Positions 1-9,021 are shown, numbered from the stretch's first letter. The stretch: 64,000 bases of DNA from Polaribacter sp. Hel1_85 (GCF_000766795.1 NZ_JPDS01000003.1:186001-250000); one strand, 5' to 3'. Translations and numbers: made by a program. The notes: generated by a model from the sequence alone, not told the origin.

Positions 1-73
1 CTGTAAATACCCTATAACCTTGTTCATTTAAATAATAATCTCCTTCTTCTAATGGAATTCTTTGATTATACAT
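1..73 (-). CDS. Small protein, DUF5522-like N-terminus (partial)
   Basis: The first 24 codons of a minus-strand gene run off the left edge. They begin MYNQRIPLEEGDYY and continue LNEQGYRVFT. This resembles from memory the start of the short DUF5522 proteins of Bacteroidota, which then carry a cluster of Cys residues. That Cys part lies outside the window, so the assignment rests on the N-terminus only. A TAnnTTTG promoter element lies 34 nt upstream of the ATG. The terminator hairpin of the preceding DUF4136 gene separates the two transcripts. Confidence 0.5.
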   Translation of the reverse strand, partial: MYNQRIPLEEGDYYLNEQGYRVFT

Positions 74-106
74 AACACATTCTATTTAACCATAAAATAG
101 GTGTTG

Positions 107-114
107 CAAAAATA
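107..114 (-). promoter_or_regulatory. -7 promoter element (TATTTTTG)
   Basis: Minus-strand TATTTTTG matches the bacteroidotal -7 consensus TAnnTTTG and lies 34 nt before the ATG at 73. No clear TTG -33 element was seen at the expected distance. Confidence 0.5.
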
Positions 115-130
115 ACTTTTTAATCCATAA

Positions 131-157
131 AAAAAAGCGTTCATAAGAACGCTTTTT
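131..157 (-). terminator. Intrinsic terminator after DUF4136 gene
   Basis: An AAAAAGCGTTC stem with an ATAA loop and its exact complement is followed on the minus strand by a run of T. It lies directly after the stop codon at 164, so it should end the hutU-DUF4136 transcript. Confidence 0.8.
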
Positions 158-163
158 AAACTT

Positions 164-700
164 TTATTTTTCTTGCCCTGGAGGAAACCTAGAAATAATT
201 TCTTTAACAAACTCTTTAATTCTTACTTCCTTTTTCTCTCTATTCTGAAGTTTTAAAGCTCCAGTACCAATTCCTTGCCAAACCAATTCTTTCTTTTCTT
301 TATCAATAAAATCGATAAATAAAGTTCCTTCTGTGTATTGGCTCACATTTACACTCGTATTCATTCCTCCCCACCAAGGGTTCCAACCCCAACCAAAACC
401 TACATTATTTTGATTTTGATTTACATTTACTTTCTCTCTAGATTTTGTAAAAATACCAACCAACATATCTGGGTTTGAAGATTTTGTAAATCCTTTTGCT
501 AACAATTCTGTTTCTATAGCTCTTAAAATTCTTTTTTTGTCTAAATCAGAAATTTTAGCTTTATCAATTTCTGGTTTATAAAAAGCAAAGGTTTTGTATT
601 TATTAAAATCTACTTTAGAGTCATAATCTGTAACCACTTTTACCGAGTTACAAGAATATAATAAAACGATACTTAAAATTAAAAGAATACCTTTTTTCAT
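164..700 (-). CDS. DUF4136 lipoprotein
   Basis: The 178-residue protein has a lipoprotein signal peptide with the lipid-attachment Cys at residue 17 (LLYSC). The mature part starts with the pattern typical of DUF4136 (VVTDYDSKVDFNKYKTFAFY) and ends with a helix-strand region. A Gly/Trp/Asn-rich stretch at about 100-118 (GFGWGWNPWW) is probably a surface loop. The function of DUF4136 is unknown; members are usually anchored in the periplasm or outer membrane. The gene starts 12 nt after the end of hutU and has its own terminator, so it is probably cotranscribed with hutU, although the products have no obvious functional link. Confidence 0.8.
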   Translation of the reverse strand: MKKGILLILSIVLLYSCNSVKVVTDYDSKVDFNKYKTFAFYKPEIDKAKISDLDKKRILRAIETELLAKGFTKSSNPDMLVGIFTKSREKVNVNQNQNNVGFGWGWNPWWGGMNTSVNVSQYTEGTLFIDFIDKEKKELVWQGIGTGALKLQNREKKEVRIKEFVKEIISRFPPGQEK

Positions 701-712
701 AATAATTAGTTT

Positions 713-2710
713 TTAAGTTATTAAATCTATTAAAGCATCATCTACAGTATTTGCAAGTGTAACTTTTAAGTTTTTTTCTGCTTTCATTGCTCTTTTAATT
801 GCAAAAACAGCTTCTTTATTTCTTGCCCAACTTCTTCTTGAAATCCCATTATTTACATCCCAAAAAAGCATTGATTCTAAACGCTTTGACGCTCCTTTAC
901 TACCATCAAGAAGCATGCCAAAACCACCATTTATAACTTCTCCCCAACCAACTCCTCCTCCATTATGAATAGAAACCCAAGTTGCACCTCTAAAACTATC
1001 GCCAATTACATTCTGAATAGCCATATCTGCTGTAAATTTAGATCCATCATAAATATTAGATGTTTCTCTATATGGAGAATCTGTACCCGAAACATCATGA
1101 TGATCTCTTCCTAAAACAACTGCTCCTATTTTACCTTTTTTAATAGCCTTATTAAATGCTTTTGCTATTTTAATTCTTCCTTCTGCATCTGCATATAAAA
1201 TTCTTGCTTGCGAACCTACAACCAATTTATTTTCTTGCGCTCCTTTAATCCATTGAATATTATCAGCCATTTGTTGTTGAATTTCTTTTGGAGAATTCTT
1301 TCTGATTTTTTCTAAAACTTTACACGCAATTTCATCTGTTTTTGCTAAATCTTCTGGTTTTTGAGAAGTACAAACCCATCTAAATGGACCAAAACCATAA
1401 TCAAAACACATTGGTCCCATAATATCTTGCACGTAAGAAGGATATTTAAACTCTTTTCCTATTGTAGGATTTTGACTCATAACATCTGCTCCTGCTCTAC
1501 CTGCTTCTAACAAAAATGCATTTCCATAATCGAAAAAATAAGTTCCTTTTGCTGTATGTTTATTAATTGCTGCAACATGTTTTCTTAAAGTTTCCTGTAC
1601 TTTTTCTTTGAATAATGCTGGATTTTTAGCCATCATTAAATTCGCTTCTTCAAAAGAAACATCAACAGGATAATAACCTCCAGCCCAAGGATTATGTAAT
1701 GACGTTTGATCACTTCCTAAATCAATAAAGATATTTTCTAAATCAAATTTCTCCCAAACATCAACAATGTTTCCTAAATATGCAATTGAGATTGTTTCTT
1801 TATTTTCTTTTGCTGATTTTACTCTTAAAACCAATTTATCAATATCTGATATAACTTCATCAACCCATTTTTGTGAATAACGAGTTTCAACTGCCTTTTC
1901 ATTCACCTCTGCACAAACAGTAATACAACCTGCAATATTTCCTGCTTTTGGTTGTGCTCCAGACATTCCTCCCAAACCAGAAGTTACAAATAAGTTCCCT
2001 TTTGGTTCTTTGTTTATTTTTCTAAATCCGTTTAAAACTGTAATTGTTGTTCCATGTACAATTCCTTGTGGACCAATGTACATATAACTTCCTGCAGTCA
2101 TTTGTCCATACTGAGAAACACCTAACGCATTCATTTTTTCTAAATCATCTGGTTGCGAATAATTAGGAATTACCATACCATTTGTAACCACAACTCTTGG
2201 TGCATTTTTGTTGGATGGAAATAATCCCATTGGATGACCAGAATACATTGTTAAAGTTTGTTTATCAGTCATTTCTGATAAATATTGCATCGTTAATAAA
2301 TACTGTGCCCAATTCTGAAAAACAGCTCCATTTCCTCCATAAGTTATTAATTCATGTGGATGCTGTGCCACAGCAACATCTAAATTATTCTGTATCATTA
2401 ACATAATAGCTTTTGCTTGCTCAGAATTTCCAGGATATTCATCAATATCTCTTGCTTTCATTTTATAATTTGGTCTGAATCTATACATATAAATTCTACC
2501 ATATTCTTCTAATTCTGATGCAAATTCTGGCAATAAAACCTTGTGATGTTTTTTATCAAAATAGCGTAATGCATTTTTGATTGCTAACTTTTTTTCATCG
2601 AGAGATAAGATATCTTTTCTTTTTGGTGCATGATTCAACTCTAAATCATACTCTTTTGGTTTTGGTAAAACAGCTGGAATTCCTTGTTGAATTTCTTCTT
2701 TAAATGTCAT
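713..2710 (-). CDS. hutU: Urocanate hydratase
   Basis: This cytoplasmic enzyme converts urocanate to imidazolonepropionate, the second step of histidine degradation, using tightly bound NAD+. The family signatures are in order: YGGNGAVFQNWAQY, SGHPMGLFPS, AGSYMYIGPQGIVHGTT, GLGGMSGAQPKA, then FGPFRWVCTS with the presumed catalytic Cys at residue 447, and RDHHDVSGTDSPYR. At 665 residues it is longer than the usual ~555-residue form; the extra N-terminal ~50 residues and the insertions match, as I recall, the longer Bacteroidota variant. No other hut gene lies in the window, so the pathway is dispersed. A TATATTTG promoter element lies 27 nt upstream. Confidence 0.96.
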   Translation of the reverse strand: MTFKEEIQQGIPAVLPKPKEYDLELNHAPKRKDILSLDEKKLAIKNALRYFDKKHHKVLLPEFASELEEYGRIYMYRFRPNYKMKARDIDEYPGNSEQAKAIMLMIQNNLDVAVAQHPHELITYGGNGAVFQNWAQYLLTMQYLSEMTDKQTLTMYSGHPMGLFPSNKNAPRVVVTNGMVIPNYSQPDDLEKMNALGVSQYGQMTAGSYMYIGPQGIVHGTTITVLNGFRKINKEPKGNLFVTSGLGGMSGAQPKAGNIAGCITVCAEVNEKAVETRYSQKWVDEVISDIDKLVLRVKSAKENKETISIAYLGNIVDVWEKFDLENIFIDLGSDQTSLHNPWAGGYYPVDVSFEEANLMMAKNPALFKEKVQETLRKHVAAINKHTAKGTYFFDYGNAFLLEAGRAGADVMSQNPTIGKEFKYPSYVQDIMGPMCFDYGFGPFRWVCTSQKPEDLAKTDEIACKVLEKIRKNSPKEIQQQMADNIQWIKGAQENKLVVGSQARILYADAEGRIKIAKAFNKAIKKGKIGAVVLGRDHHDVSGTDSPYRETSNIYDGSKFTADMAIQNVIGDSFRGATWVSIHNGGGVGWGEVINGGFGMLLDGSKGASKRLESMLFWDVNNGISRRSWARNKEAVFAIKRAMKAEKNLKVTLANTVDDALIDLIT

Positions 2711-2736
2711 TACTAAACTTAATTTGTGTGGATTAT

Positions 2737-2744
2737 CAAATATA
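2737..2744 (-). promoter_or_regulatory. -7 promoter element of hutU (TATATTTG)
   Basis: Minus-strand TATATTTG is a perfect TAnnTTTG, 27 nt before the hutU ATG. No TTG was found 19 nt further upstream. Confidence 0.55.
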
Positions 2745-2778
2745 TTTATTTTGGACTGATATTTGTTTGACTACTATT

Positions 2779-3102
2779 ATGATTTTTATTTCTAAATATA
2801 TGGTTCCAAATGGTTTTGTTGGAATTACGCTTTTTCCTTTTATCTTTCTAAAAAAGGTACACTTAAAGCAAGATAAAATTCTTATCAATCATGAAAAAAT
2901 TCATTTAAAACAGCAAAAAGAGTTATTAGTTCTATTTTTCTATATTATTTATGTTTTAGAATGGATTTTTAAATTTTTTATTTATAAAAATAGTTATCTT
3001 ACTTATCAAAACTTAAGTTTTGAACGTGAAGCTTATCAAAATGAAAGCAATCTACTTTATCTAAACAGTAGAAAACCTTGGGATTTCATTAAATATTTTT
3101 AA
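2779..3102 (+). CDS. Small membrane-associated HExxH protein
   Basis: The 107-residue reading uses ATG 2779; the longer frame from 2704 would overlap the hutU start and promoter and lacks plausible N-terminal sequence. The protein has a hydrophobic N-terminus, the motif NHEKIH (HExxH), a hydrophobic segment (VLFFYIIYVLEWIFKFFI), then FEREAYQNE, and ends WDFIKYF. HExxH followed by a downstream Glu in an E-x-x-A context is the arrangement of zincin metallopeptidases such as the M48/M56 group. The protein is far shorter than those enzymes, so proteolytic activity is unproven. I do not recognise a named family. It is divergent from hutU and 72 nt upstream of icmF. Confidence 0.7.
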   Translation: MIFISKYMVPNGFVGITLFPFIFLKKVHLKQDKILINHEKIHLKQQKELLVLFFYIIYVLEWIFKFFIYKNSYLTYQNLSFEREAYQNESNLLYLNSRKPWDFIKYF

Positions 3103-3174
3103 TTAATTTAAAGAATCTTTGTGTTTTTTAATAATTCCGTAAATTGCAAGCCTAAAATTAAACATTTATTACGA

Positions 3175-6100
3175 ATGACACAAATTACACCTTATAAACC
3201 TAAATATAAAGTACGTATTGTAACTGCTGCTTCTCTTTTTGATGGACATGATGCTGCCATTAATATTATGCGTAGAATTATTCAATCTACCGGAGTAGAA
3301 GTTATTCATTTAGGTCATGATAGATCTGTAGAAGAAGTGGTTAACTGCGCCATTCAAGAAGATGTAAATGCAATAGCTATGACTTCTTATCAAGGAGGAC
3401 ATAATGAGTATTTTAAGTACATGTATGATTTATTACAAGAAAGAGGTGCAGGTCATATTAAGATTTTTGGTGGCGGAGGTGGTGTAATTCTTCCTGAAGA
3501 AATTAAAGAATTGATGGATTATGGAATTACACGAATTTATTCTCCAGATGATGGACGCGAATTAGGTTTACAGGGAATGATTAATGATTTGGTTGAAAAG
3601 GCTGAAGAAGCCTCCCTTACCCCTACCAAAGAAGGGAAACACTCTACTGGAAAAGTGTGTAATGAAGATGGAGGTTGGTTGTTGGAATTAGGTAATGAGA
3701 GGGTTTTAGAAAATTTAAAAAACAAAGAAATTAATACAATTGCAAGATTAATATCACTTGCAGAAAATAACCATACAGATTTCGCAAAGATTTTTTCCCC
3801 TTTGGGGAAATTAAAAGGGGCTTCTGTTCCTGTTTTAGGAATTACAGGAACTGGTGGCGCTGGTAAATCTTCTTTAGTTGACGAATTAGTGAGGCGGTTT
3901 TTAATTGATTTTCCAGAAAAAACAATTGGGTTAATTTCTGTTGATCCATCAAAAAGAAAAACAGGTGGTGCACTTTTAGGAGATAGAATTCGAATGAATG
4001 CTATAAATAACGCCCGTGTTTATATGCGTTCTTTAGCAACTCGTCAATCTAATTTAGCATTGTCTAAACATGTAAATGAAGCCATTGAAGTTTTAAAAGC
4101 TGCAGAATTTGATTTGATTATTTTAGAGACATCTGGAATTGGACAATCTGATACTGAAATCATAGAACATTCTGATACTTCTTTGTATGTAATGACACCA
4201 GAATTTGGAGCTGCAACTCAGTTAGAAAAAATTGATATGCTAGATTTTGCAGATTTAGTTGCCATCAATAAATTTGATAAAAGAGGAGCTTTAGACGCAG
4301 TTAGAGATGTGAAAAAACAATATATGCGTAACAATAATTTGTGGCATATCAATCAAGATGATTTACCTGTTTTTGGAACAATTGCATCACAATTTAACGA
4401 TCCAGGAATGAATACTTTGTACAAAAGTATTATGGATAAATTGGTTGAAAAAACTGGTGCAGATTTAAAATCAAACATGGAAATCACCAAAGAAATGTCT
4501 GAAAAAATCTTTGTAATTCCACCAAAAAGAGTTCGTTATTTATCTGAAATTGCAGAAAACAACAGAGATTATGATAAAAATGTTGATGAACAAGTTATTG
4601 TTGCTCAGAAATTATATGGAATTTATCAAACTATTCTATCTTTAACTGATGTCATTTCGACTGAAATGGAGAAATCTCTATTAACAAAATCTGGATTAAA
4701 TATTGATGAAATTTTTCGACAGGCTCAAAATGACAAATCAGTTGTCATTTCGACAGATGAAGGAACGACTGACGAGAAATCTCAAACTTTTTTCCTAAAA
4801 TTATTACTTGCTCAATTTGAAAAAGTAAAACTAAACTTAAATCCTTATAACTGGGAAGTAATTTTAAACTGGCAAGAAAAAGTTCAGAAATACAAAAACC
4901 CAATTTACACATTTAAAGTTCGTGATAAAGAAATAAATATTGAAACGCATTCAGAATCACTTTCACATACACAAATACCAAAAGTAGCATTACCTAAATA
5001 CAAAGCTTGGGGAGATTTATTACGTTGGAATTTACAAGAAAATGTTCCTGGAGAATTTCCTTACACAGCAGGATTGTATCCGTTTAAAAGAACTGGAGAA
5101 GATCCTACAAGAATGTTTGCAGGAGAAGGAGGTCCAGAAAGAACAAATAGAAGATTTCATTATGTAAGTTTAGGAATGGATGCAAAACGTCTTTCTACTG
5201 CTTTTGATTCAGTTACTTTATATGGAAATGACCCTGGACACAGACCAGATATTTATGGAAAAATAGGAAATGCAGGAGTTTCTATTTGTTGTTTAGATGA
5301 TGCAAAAAAACTGTATTCTGGTTTCGATTTAAGTCATCATATGACTTCTGTTTCTATGACCATAAATGGGCCAGCACCAATGTTGTTAGGTTTCTTTATG
5401 AATGCTGCTATTGATCAAAATTGTGAGAAATATATCAAAGAACATCAATTAGAAAATCAAGTTGAAGCTACTTTTATAGAAGTTTATGATTTAAAAGGAT
5501 TAGAAAGACCAAAATATCAAGGACAATTACCAGAAGGAAATAATGGTTTAGGTTTGATGTTGTTAGGTTTAACTGGAGATCTGGTTTTACCTTCTGAGAT
5601 TTATCAACAAATAAAAAAAGACACTTTAGCACAAGTTAGAGGAACTGTACAAGCAGATATTTTAAAAGAAGATCAAGCGCAAAATACGTGTATTTTTTCT
5701 ACTGAATTTGCTTTAAGGTTGATGGGAGATGTTCAAGAATATTTTATTGAAAAACAAGTTAGAAATTTCTATTCCGTTTCTATTTCTGGGTATCATATTG
5801 CTGAAGCTGGCGCAAATCCTATTACACAATTGGCATTGACTTTATCTAACGGATTTACGTATGTAGAATATTATTTAAGTCGCGGAATGGACATTAATAA
5901 ATTCGGTCCAAACTTATCATTTTTCTTTTCTAACGGAATTGATCCAGAATATTCAGTAATTGGTAGAGTTGCTCGTAAAATTTGGGCAAAAGCGATGAAA
6001 TATAAATACGGAGCAAACCCAAGAGCACAAATGTTAAAGTATCATATTCAAACTTCCGGACGCTCTTTACACGCGCAAGAAATCGACTTTAACGATATTA

Positions 6101-6738
6101 GAACTACGCTTCAAGCTTTGTATGCAATTAACGATAATTGTAATTCTTTACATACAAATGCCTATGATGAAGCCATTACTACTCCAACTGAAGAATCTGT
6201 TAGAAGAGCAATGGCTATTCAGTTAATCATCAATAAAGAATTAGGCTTAACAAAGAATGAAAACCCAATTCAAGGAGCATTTATTATTGAAGAATTAACG
6301 GATTTAGTTGAAGCTGCAGTTCTGGAAGAATTTGATAGAATTACAGAACGCGGAGGCGTTTTAGGTGCTATGGAAACTATGTATCAACGCTCTAAAATAC
6401 AGGAAGAAAGTTTGTATTACGAAACTTTAAAACACAATGGAGATTTCCCTATTATTGGGGTAAATACATTTTTAAGTTCTAAAGGATCTCCAACTGTTCA
6501 ACCAGAAGAAATTATTAGAGCTACAGAAAAAGAAAAGCAATTTCAAATTCAGACTAAAGAAAATTTGAACAAAGCAAATCCAACGAAAGTTGAAAAACAA
6601 ATTGCAATTTTACAAGAAGCTGCTATTCAAAATGAAAACTTATTTGAGAAATTAATGGAAGCAACGAAAGTTTGTTCTTTAGGACAAATTACACAGGCTT
6701 TATTTAAAGTTGGTGGACAATATAGAAGAAATATGTAG
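3175..6738 (+). CDS. icmF: Fused isobutyryl-CoA mutase (IcmF)
   Basis: This adenosylcobalamin enzyme isomerises acyl-CoAs (isobutyryl/n-butyryl type) and carries its own G-protein chaperone. ATG 3175 is preferred to the upstream GTG 3121 because [16 protein letters not shown] matches the family start. Domains in order: B12-binding (residues ~12-140, DGHD with the cobalt ligand His25); MeaB-like GTPase (~220-460, P-loop GTGGAGKS at 225-232); mutase barrel (~600-1150, [10 protein letters not shown] at 628-637, then [17 protein letters not shown]). This B12/GTPase/mutase order is diagnostic of IcmF rather than methylmalonyl-CoA mutase. At 1187 residues it exceeds the usual ~1100. The excess sits in the two linkers (about 145-217 and 492-537), which are built from palindromic repeat DNA. 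It ends at a bidirectional terminator. Confidence 0.93.
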   Translation: MTQITPYKPKYKVRIVTAASLFDGHDAAINIMRRIIQSTGVEVIHLGHDRSVEEVVNCAIQEDVNAIAMTSYQGGHNEYFKYMYDLLQERGAGHIKIFGGGGGVILPEEIKELMDYGITRIYSPDDGRELGLQGMINDLVEKAEEASLTPTKEGKHSTGKVCNEDGGWLLELGNERVLENLKNKEINTIARLISLAENNHTDFAKIFSPLGKLKGASVPVLGITGTGGAGKSSLVDELVRRFLIDFPEKTIGLISVDPSKRKTGGALLGDRIRMNAINNARVYMRSLATRQSNLALSKHVNEAIEVLKAAEFDLIILETSGIGQSDTEIIEHSDTSLYVMTPEFGAATQLEKIDMLDFADLVAINKFDKRGALDAVRDVKKQYMRNNNLWHINQDDLPVFGTIASQFNDPGMNTLYKSIMDKLVEKTGADLKSNMEITKEMSEKIFVIPPKRVRYLSEIAENNRDYDKNVDEQVIVAQKLYGIYQTILSLTDVISTEMEKSLLTKSGLNIDEIFRQAQNDKSVVISTDEGTTDEKSQTFFLKLLLAQFEKVKLNLNPYNWEVILNWQEKVQKYKNPIYTFKVRDKEINIETHSESLSHTQIPKVALPKYKAWGDLLRWNLQENVPGEFPYTAGLYPFKRTGEDPTRMFAGEGGPERTNRRFHYVSLGMDAKRLSTAFDSVTLYGNDPGHRPDIYGKIGNAGVSICCLDDAKKLYSGFDLSHHMTSVSMTINGPAPMLLGFFMNAAIDQNCEKYIKEHQLENQVEATFIEVYDLKGLERPKYQGQLPEGNNGLGLMLLGLTGDLVLPSEIYQQIKKDTLAQVRGTVQADILKEDQAQNTCIFSTEFALRLMGDVQEYFIEKQVRNFYSVSISGYHIAEAGANPITQLALTLSNGFTYVEYYLSRGMDINKFGPNLSFFFSNGIDPEYSVIGRVARKIWAKAMKYKYGANPRAQMLKYHIQTSGRSLHAQEIDFNDIRTTLQALYAINDNCNSLHTNAYDEAITTPTEESVRRAMAIQLIINKELGLTKNENPIQGAFIIEELTDLVEAAVLEEFDRITERGGVLGAMETMYQRSKIQEESLYYETLKHNGDFPIIGVNTFLSSKGSPTVQPEEIIRATEKEKQFQIQTKENLNKANPTKVEKQIAILQEAAIQNENLFEKLMEATKVCSLGQITQALFKVGGQYRRNM
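3607..3824. repeat. REP-like inverted repeat arms inside icmF linker 1
   Basis: The left arm (3607-3639, GAAGCCTCCCTTACCCC...) and right arm (3791-3824, ...AAAAGGGGCTTC) are imperfect inverted copies. The right arm contains a perfect TTTCCCC/GGGGAAA hairpin (3794-3810). The whole is read in frame as the linker between the B12 and GTPase domains. Similar CCTCCC/GGGAGG elements are, in my recollection, common between genes in flavobacteria. Confidence 0.55.
4651..4783. repeat. REP-like GTCATTTCGAC / GAGAAATCTC elements inside icmF linker 2
   Basis: Two direct copies of a unit starting GTCATTTCGAC and ending GAGAAATCTC lie at 4651-4678 and 4744-4783. Between them, at 4708-4736, is an inverted relative (TTTTTCGACAGGCTCAAAA then TGAC). 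All are translated in frame between the GTPase and mutase domains (for example [18 protein letters not shown]). Confidence 0.65.
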
Positions 6739-6764
6739 AAGGCAATGCCTTCAGATAATTATAA

Positions 6765-6789
6765 AAACCCACTCAATTTGAGTGGGTTT
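6765..6789. terminator. Bidirectional terminator between icmF and 6796 gene
   Basis: A 12-bp perfect stem AAACCCACTCAA / TTGAGTGGGTTT with a single-base loop has A and T runs outside. It serves both converging genes. Confidence 0.8.
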
Positions 6790-6795
6790 ATCTTT

Positions 6796-7197
6796 TTAAG
6801 AATAATCCTTTGTAAGTAAATTTTGTTCTTTTTTAAATTTCAAATTATTCTCCTTACTTGCTTTTCTTCCTTTTAAAAAGAATACAATAAAAAGTATCAT
6901 TACAATTCCTAAATAGATTGAAAAACCACCAATTTTTGCACTTAAAGTTTCTACTAAATCTTTATATCCAGATAAACTATAAATTGATATAATTCTTAAA
7001 GCAAAACCAATGTTTAGTAGATAAAATCCTATTTTAAATAATTTGTTTGTTGCCATTGCTATTTCTACTTTCTGATTAAAAATATCCAACATAAAAATCT
7101 TACTATTTTTAAATAAATGTTGAGATACAAAAGTGGTTAAACCAATAGCAATTGGTAAATAAATGATGTACGCAATTAATTCTAATGAAGTGTTCAT
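6796..7197 (-). CDS. Integral membrane protein, paralogue of the 7709 gene
   Basis: The 133-residue protein has about four hydrophobic segments and a Lys-rich cytoplasmic tail (KGRKASKENNLKFKKEQ). Its central motif NKLFKIGFYLLNIGFAL matches NKLLRIAYYLLNLGLAI in the 7709 gene, so the two are paralogues with similar topology. I do not recognise a family. It is the last gene of the GbsR-led minus-strand cluster and ends at the shared terminator. Membrane location is inferred from hydrophobicity only. Confidence 0.75.
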   Translation of the reverse strand: MNTSLELIAYIIYLPIAIGLTTFVSQHLFKNSKIFMLDIFNQKVEIAMATNKLFKIGFYLLNIGFALRIISIYSLSGYKDLVETLSAKIGGFSIYLGIVMILFIVFFLKGRKASKENNLKFKKEQNLLTKDYS

Positions 7198-7220
7198 AAT
7201 TATTGATTTTAATATTAATT

Positions 7221-7712
7221 TTAATTTTCCTTAGTCATTATTCCTAAGTTTATTTTTTCTCCTTTTGCAAACGTAATTTCTCTTACTATACCCATGTCTT
7301 TCCATAAATAATTACTTCCTTTTAATCTTTTTGTTTGTCTAATTCTTCGTTGAAAAGCGCTGTATTCTTTTTCTGTAGCTTCTCTTTTTATTCCTAATTC
7401 TCCATATAATTTTATTGCAGGATATTCAGAAAAACTCATTTTAAATAATGATTTAAACCAAAACCATTTGTTACTATTAACTGCTAAAACACAAATATTT
7501 TTATTCATTTTTGAGTTGATATTTAATTTTGACGCAAACTTTTCAAAGTAAAAACCAGTCTGATTATTATTTAAAAATAAAGAACCAATGGGTGTAATTG
7601 TTGGTTGATGATTCTCATCAACAGAAGCAATTGAAACATGCATATTTGATCCAAAGGATTTACTAAAATGAATTCTTATTTTTTGCCAGTTTTCTTCTAA
7701 ATTAATTTTCAT
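7221..7712 (-). CDS. PNPOx-like flavin split-barrel protein
   Basis: The 163-residue protein looks like a pyridoxamine-phosphate-oxidase-type split barrel: an N-terminal helix, then strands MHVSIASVDENHQPTITPIG and SLFLNNNQTGFYFEK, and KNICVLAVN. Such proteins bind FMN, F420 or haem. The sequence gives no clear catalytic signature, so the substrate is unknown. Its ATG overlaps the stop of the upstream membrane gene by ATGA (7709-7712), implying translational coupling. Together with the two paralogous membrane proteins it suggests a membrane-associated redox function, which is inference only. Confidence 0.72.
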   Translation of the reverse strand: MKINLEENWQKIRIHFSKSFGSNMHVSIASVDENHQPTITPIGSLFLNNNQTGFYFEKFASKLNINSKMNKNICVLAVNSNKWFWFKSLFKMSFSEYPAIKLYGELGIKREATEKEYSAFQRRIRQTKRLKGSNYLWKDMGIVREITFAKGEKINLGIMTKEN

Positions 7713-8059
7713 TTTGATTGATTTTTAAAATGTTTCTGAATTAAATACACTGTATAAATATTGATAAAATGAAGCGAAGCAATGATCAATAAAATAAAAC
7801 TTAATCTGCTACTAATTTCAAGAATAACCTCAACAGAATTCTTGATTTCTCTCATTGAATGTAAACTCCAAATTGCCAAACCAAGGTTCAATAAATAGTA
7901 TGCAATTCTTAGTAATTTATTGATTCCGTTTCCAAAATTAATATCATTAGGAAAGTAACTTAATATGTAAACTTTTCCATTTTTGTAACACCAATTTCCA
8001 ACGAGAATTACAATTGTACTTGAGAGTAGAATGTATAGTATGTATGTAATTTGGTTCAT
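7709..8059 (-). CDS. Integral membrane protein, paralogue of the 6796 gene
   Basis: I start it at ATG 8059 because this forms an ATGA overlap with the stop of the preceding gene (8056-8059), matching the coupling used by the next gene. The result is 116 residues with about four membrane segments. It shares the NKLLRIAYYLLNLGLAI core with the 6796 protein. The short Lys/His tail (QKHFKNQSK) is probably cytoplasmic. No family was recognised. Confidence 0.75.
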   Translation of the reverse strand: MNQITYILYILLSSTIVILVGNWCYKNGKVYILSYFPNDINFGNGINKLLRIAYYLLNLGLAIWSLHSMREIKNSVEVILEISSRLSFILLIIASLHFINIYTVYLIQKHFKNQSK

Positions 8060-8430
8060 ATTTGTTTTTTTAATGATTCTAAAATAAATGTCCAAAGAAG
8101 CGATAGTATAACTGGTATCCCAAATAGTAAAAAGATTATAAGTTCCTCAATATTATTCAATTTAAAATAATCAAGAATGAACCAAATAAAAAAATAAAAC
8201 ACAACTGATAAAATATAAGTGAATAAAAATTTCCTTGTATTCTTATCTATTCTCTTAAAATAAAAAGAGGTTAATAACGATGAAAATACTTGAAAGCAAC
8301 AAACAGCAAAAGCTATATACATTGAATAAAAAATGTAATTAGAATACATTAATAATATTAACAAAGAGATTATAAACGGAACCATTAAAACTCTGTTTAT
8401 CCAAGTCATGATTGAAATATTAATTCCCAT
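8056..8430 (-). CDS. Four-helix integral membrane protein
   Basis: The 124-residue protein is almost entirely hydrophobic, with four predicted membrane spans separated by short charged loops (FKRIDKNTRK after span 2). No motif points to transport or catalysis. It follows the GbsR-type regulator by 53 nt on the same strand and is coupled to the next gene by an ATGA overlap, so it is probably the first structural gene of that operon. Confidence 0.7.
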   Translation of the reverse strand: MGINISIMTWINRVLMVPFIISLLILLMYSNYIFYSMYIAFAVCCFQVFSSLLTSFYFKRIDKNTRKFLFTYILSVVFYFFIWFILDYFKLNNIEELIIFLLFGIPVILSLLWTFILESLKKQI

Positions 8431-8483
8431 ATTTTTTTATTTTAAAACTTTCAGAAATATTTGAAAGTTTGTTTGCAAATTTT

Positions 8484-8987
8484 TTACTTTTTAATTATTT
8501 TTGTAAAGTTAGATAACAACCAATGTTCATCGGCTTTAATAGCATTATCTAAAATATTATTTACAGTATTTGTTACTGAAGACAAATCAGTAAGCACTTT
8601 TTTAAATTGCATTCCATCTTCAGTATTATCATCAACTTTTTGTAAATCTTCTAATACTTTTAAAACAGGCTCAATTTCTCTTTTCTTGCGTTCTTTAGTT
8701 ATTTGTTTAAACAATTCCCAAATATCTTTATCCGCAACAAAAAATTCTTTTCGCTCTCCTACTACAAATTCTTTACTTACAATTCCCCAATCAATTAAAG
8801 CTCTTACATTCATGTTTACATTTCCACGAGAAATCTTTAAAGTCTCCATAATACCTTCTGCAGAAAGTGGTTTTATAGAAACTAATAACAAAGCATGTAC
8901 TTGTGCCATGGTTTTATTAATACCCCAAGAAGTTGCTAAACTCCCCCAAGTTTGAATGTATTTATTTTTTGCTTCATCTAATTTCAT
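8484..8987 (-). CDS. GbsR/MarR-family transcriptional regulator
   Basis: ATG 8987 (MKLDEAKNKYIQTWGSLATSWG) matches the usual family start; the ORF six codons longer would begin within the promoter. The 167-residue protein has a winged helix at about 20-85 with the GbsR-type phrase LSAEGIMETLKISRGNVNMN and wing VGERKEFFV, followed by a long C-terminal helical region for dimerisation. GbsR relatives sense osmoprotectant choline or unknown ligands; here the effector is unknown. It is first in a minus-strand cluster with four membrane/flavin genes, the probable target. Its promoter is very close to the ATG. Confidence 0.88.
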   Translation of the reverse strand: MKLDEAKNKYIQTWGSLATSWGINKTMAQVHALLLVSIKPLSAEGIMETLKISRGNVNMNVRALIDWGIVSKEFVVGERKEFFVADKDIWELFKQITKERKKREIEPVLKVLEDLQKVDDNTEDGMQFKKVLTDLSSVTNTVNNILDNAIKADEHWLLSNFTKIIKK

Positions 8988-8991
8988 ACAC

Positions 8992-9021
8992 CAAATGTAC
9001 AACAATTTTCTAAACTTTCAA
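8992..9021 (-). promoter_or_regulatory. Promoter of gbsR-type gene (TTG-N19-TACATTTG)
   Basis: On the minus strand, TTG (9021-9019), a 19-nt spacer and TACATTTG (8999-8992) match the bacteroidotal consensus. The -7 box ends only 4 nt before the ATG at 8987, so the mRNA may be leaderless. Confidence 0.7.

Noticed and set aside
3121..3174. GTG start giving an 18-residue longer IcmF
   Set aside because: The added residues are unrelated to the family N-terminus, which begins near ATG 3175.
8461..8955. Plus-strand 164-residue ORF
   Set aside because: Fully antisense to the GbsR-type gene, which has a clear winged helix and promoter.
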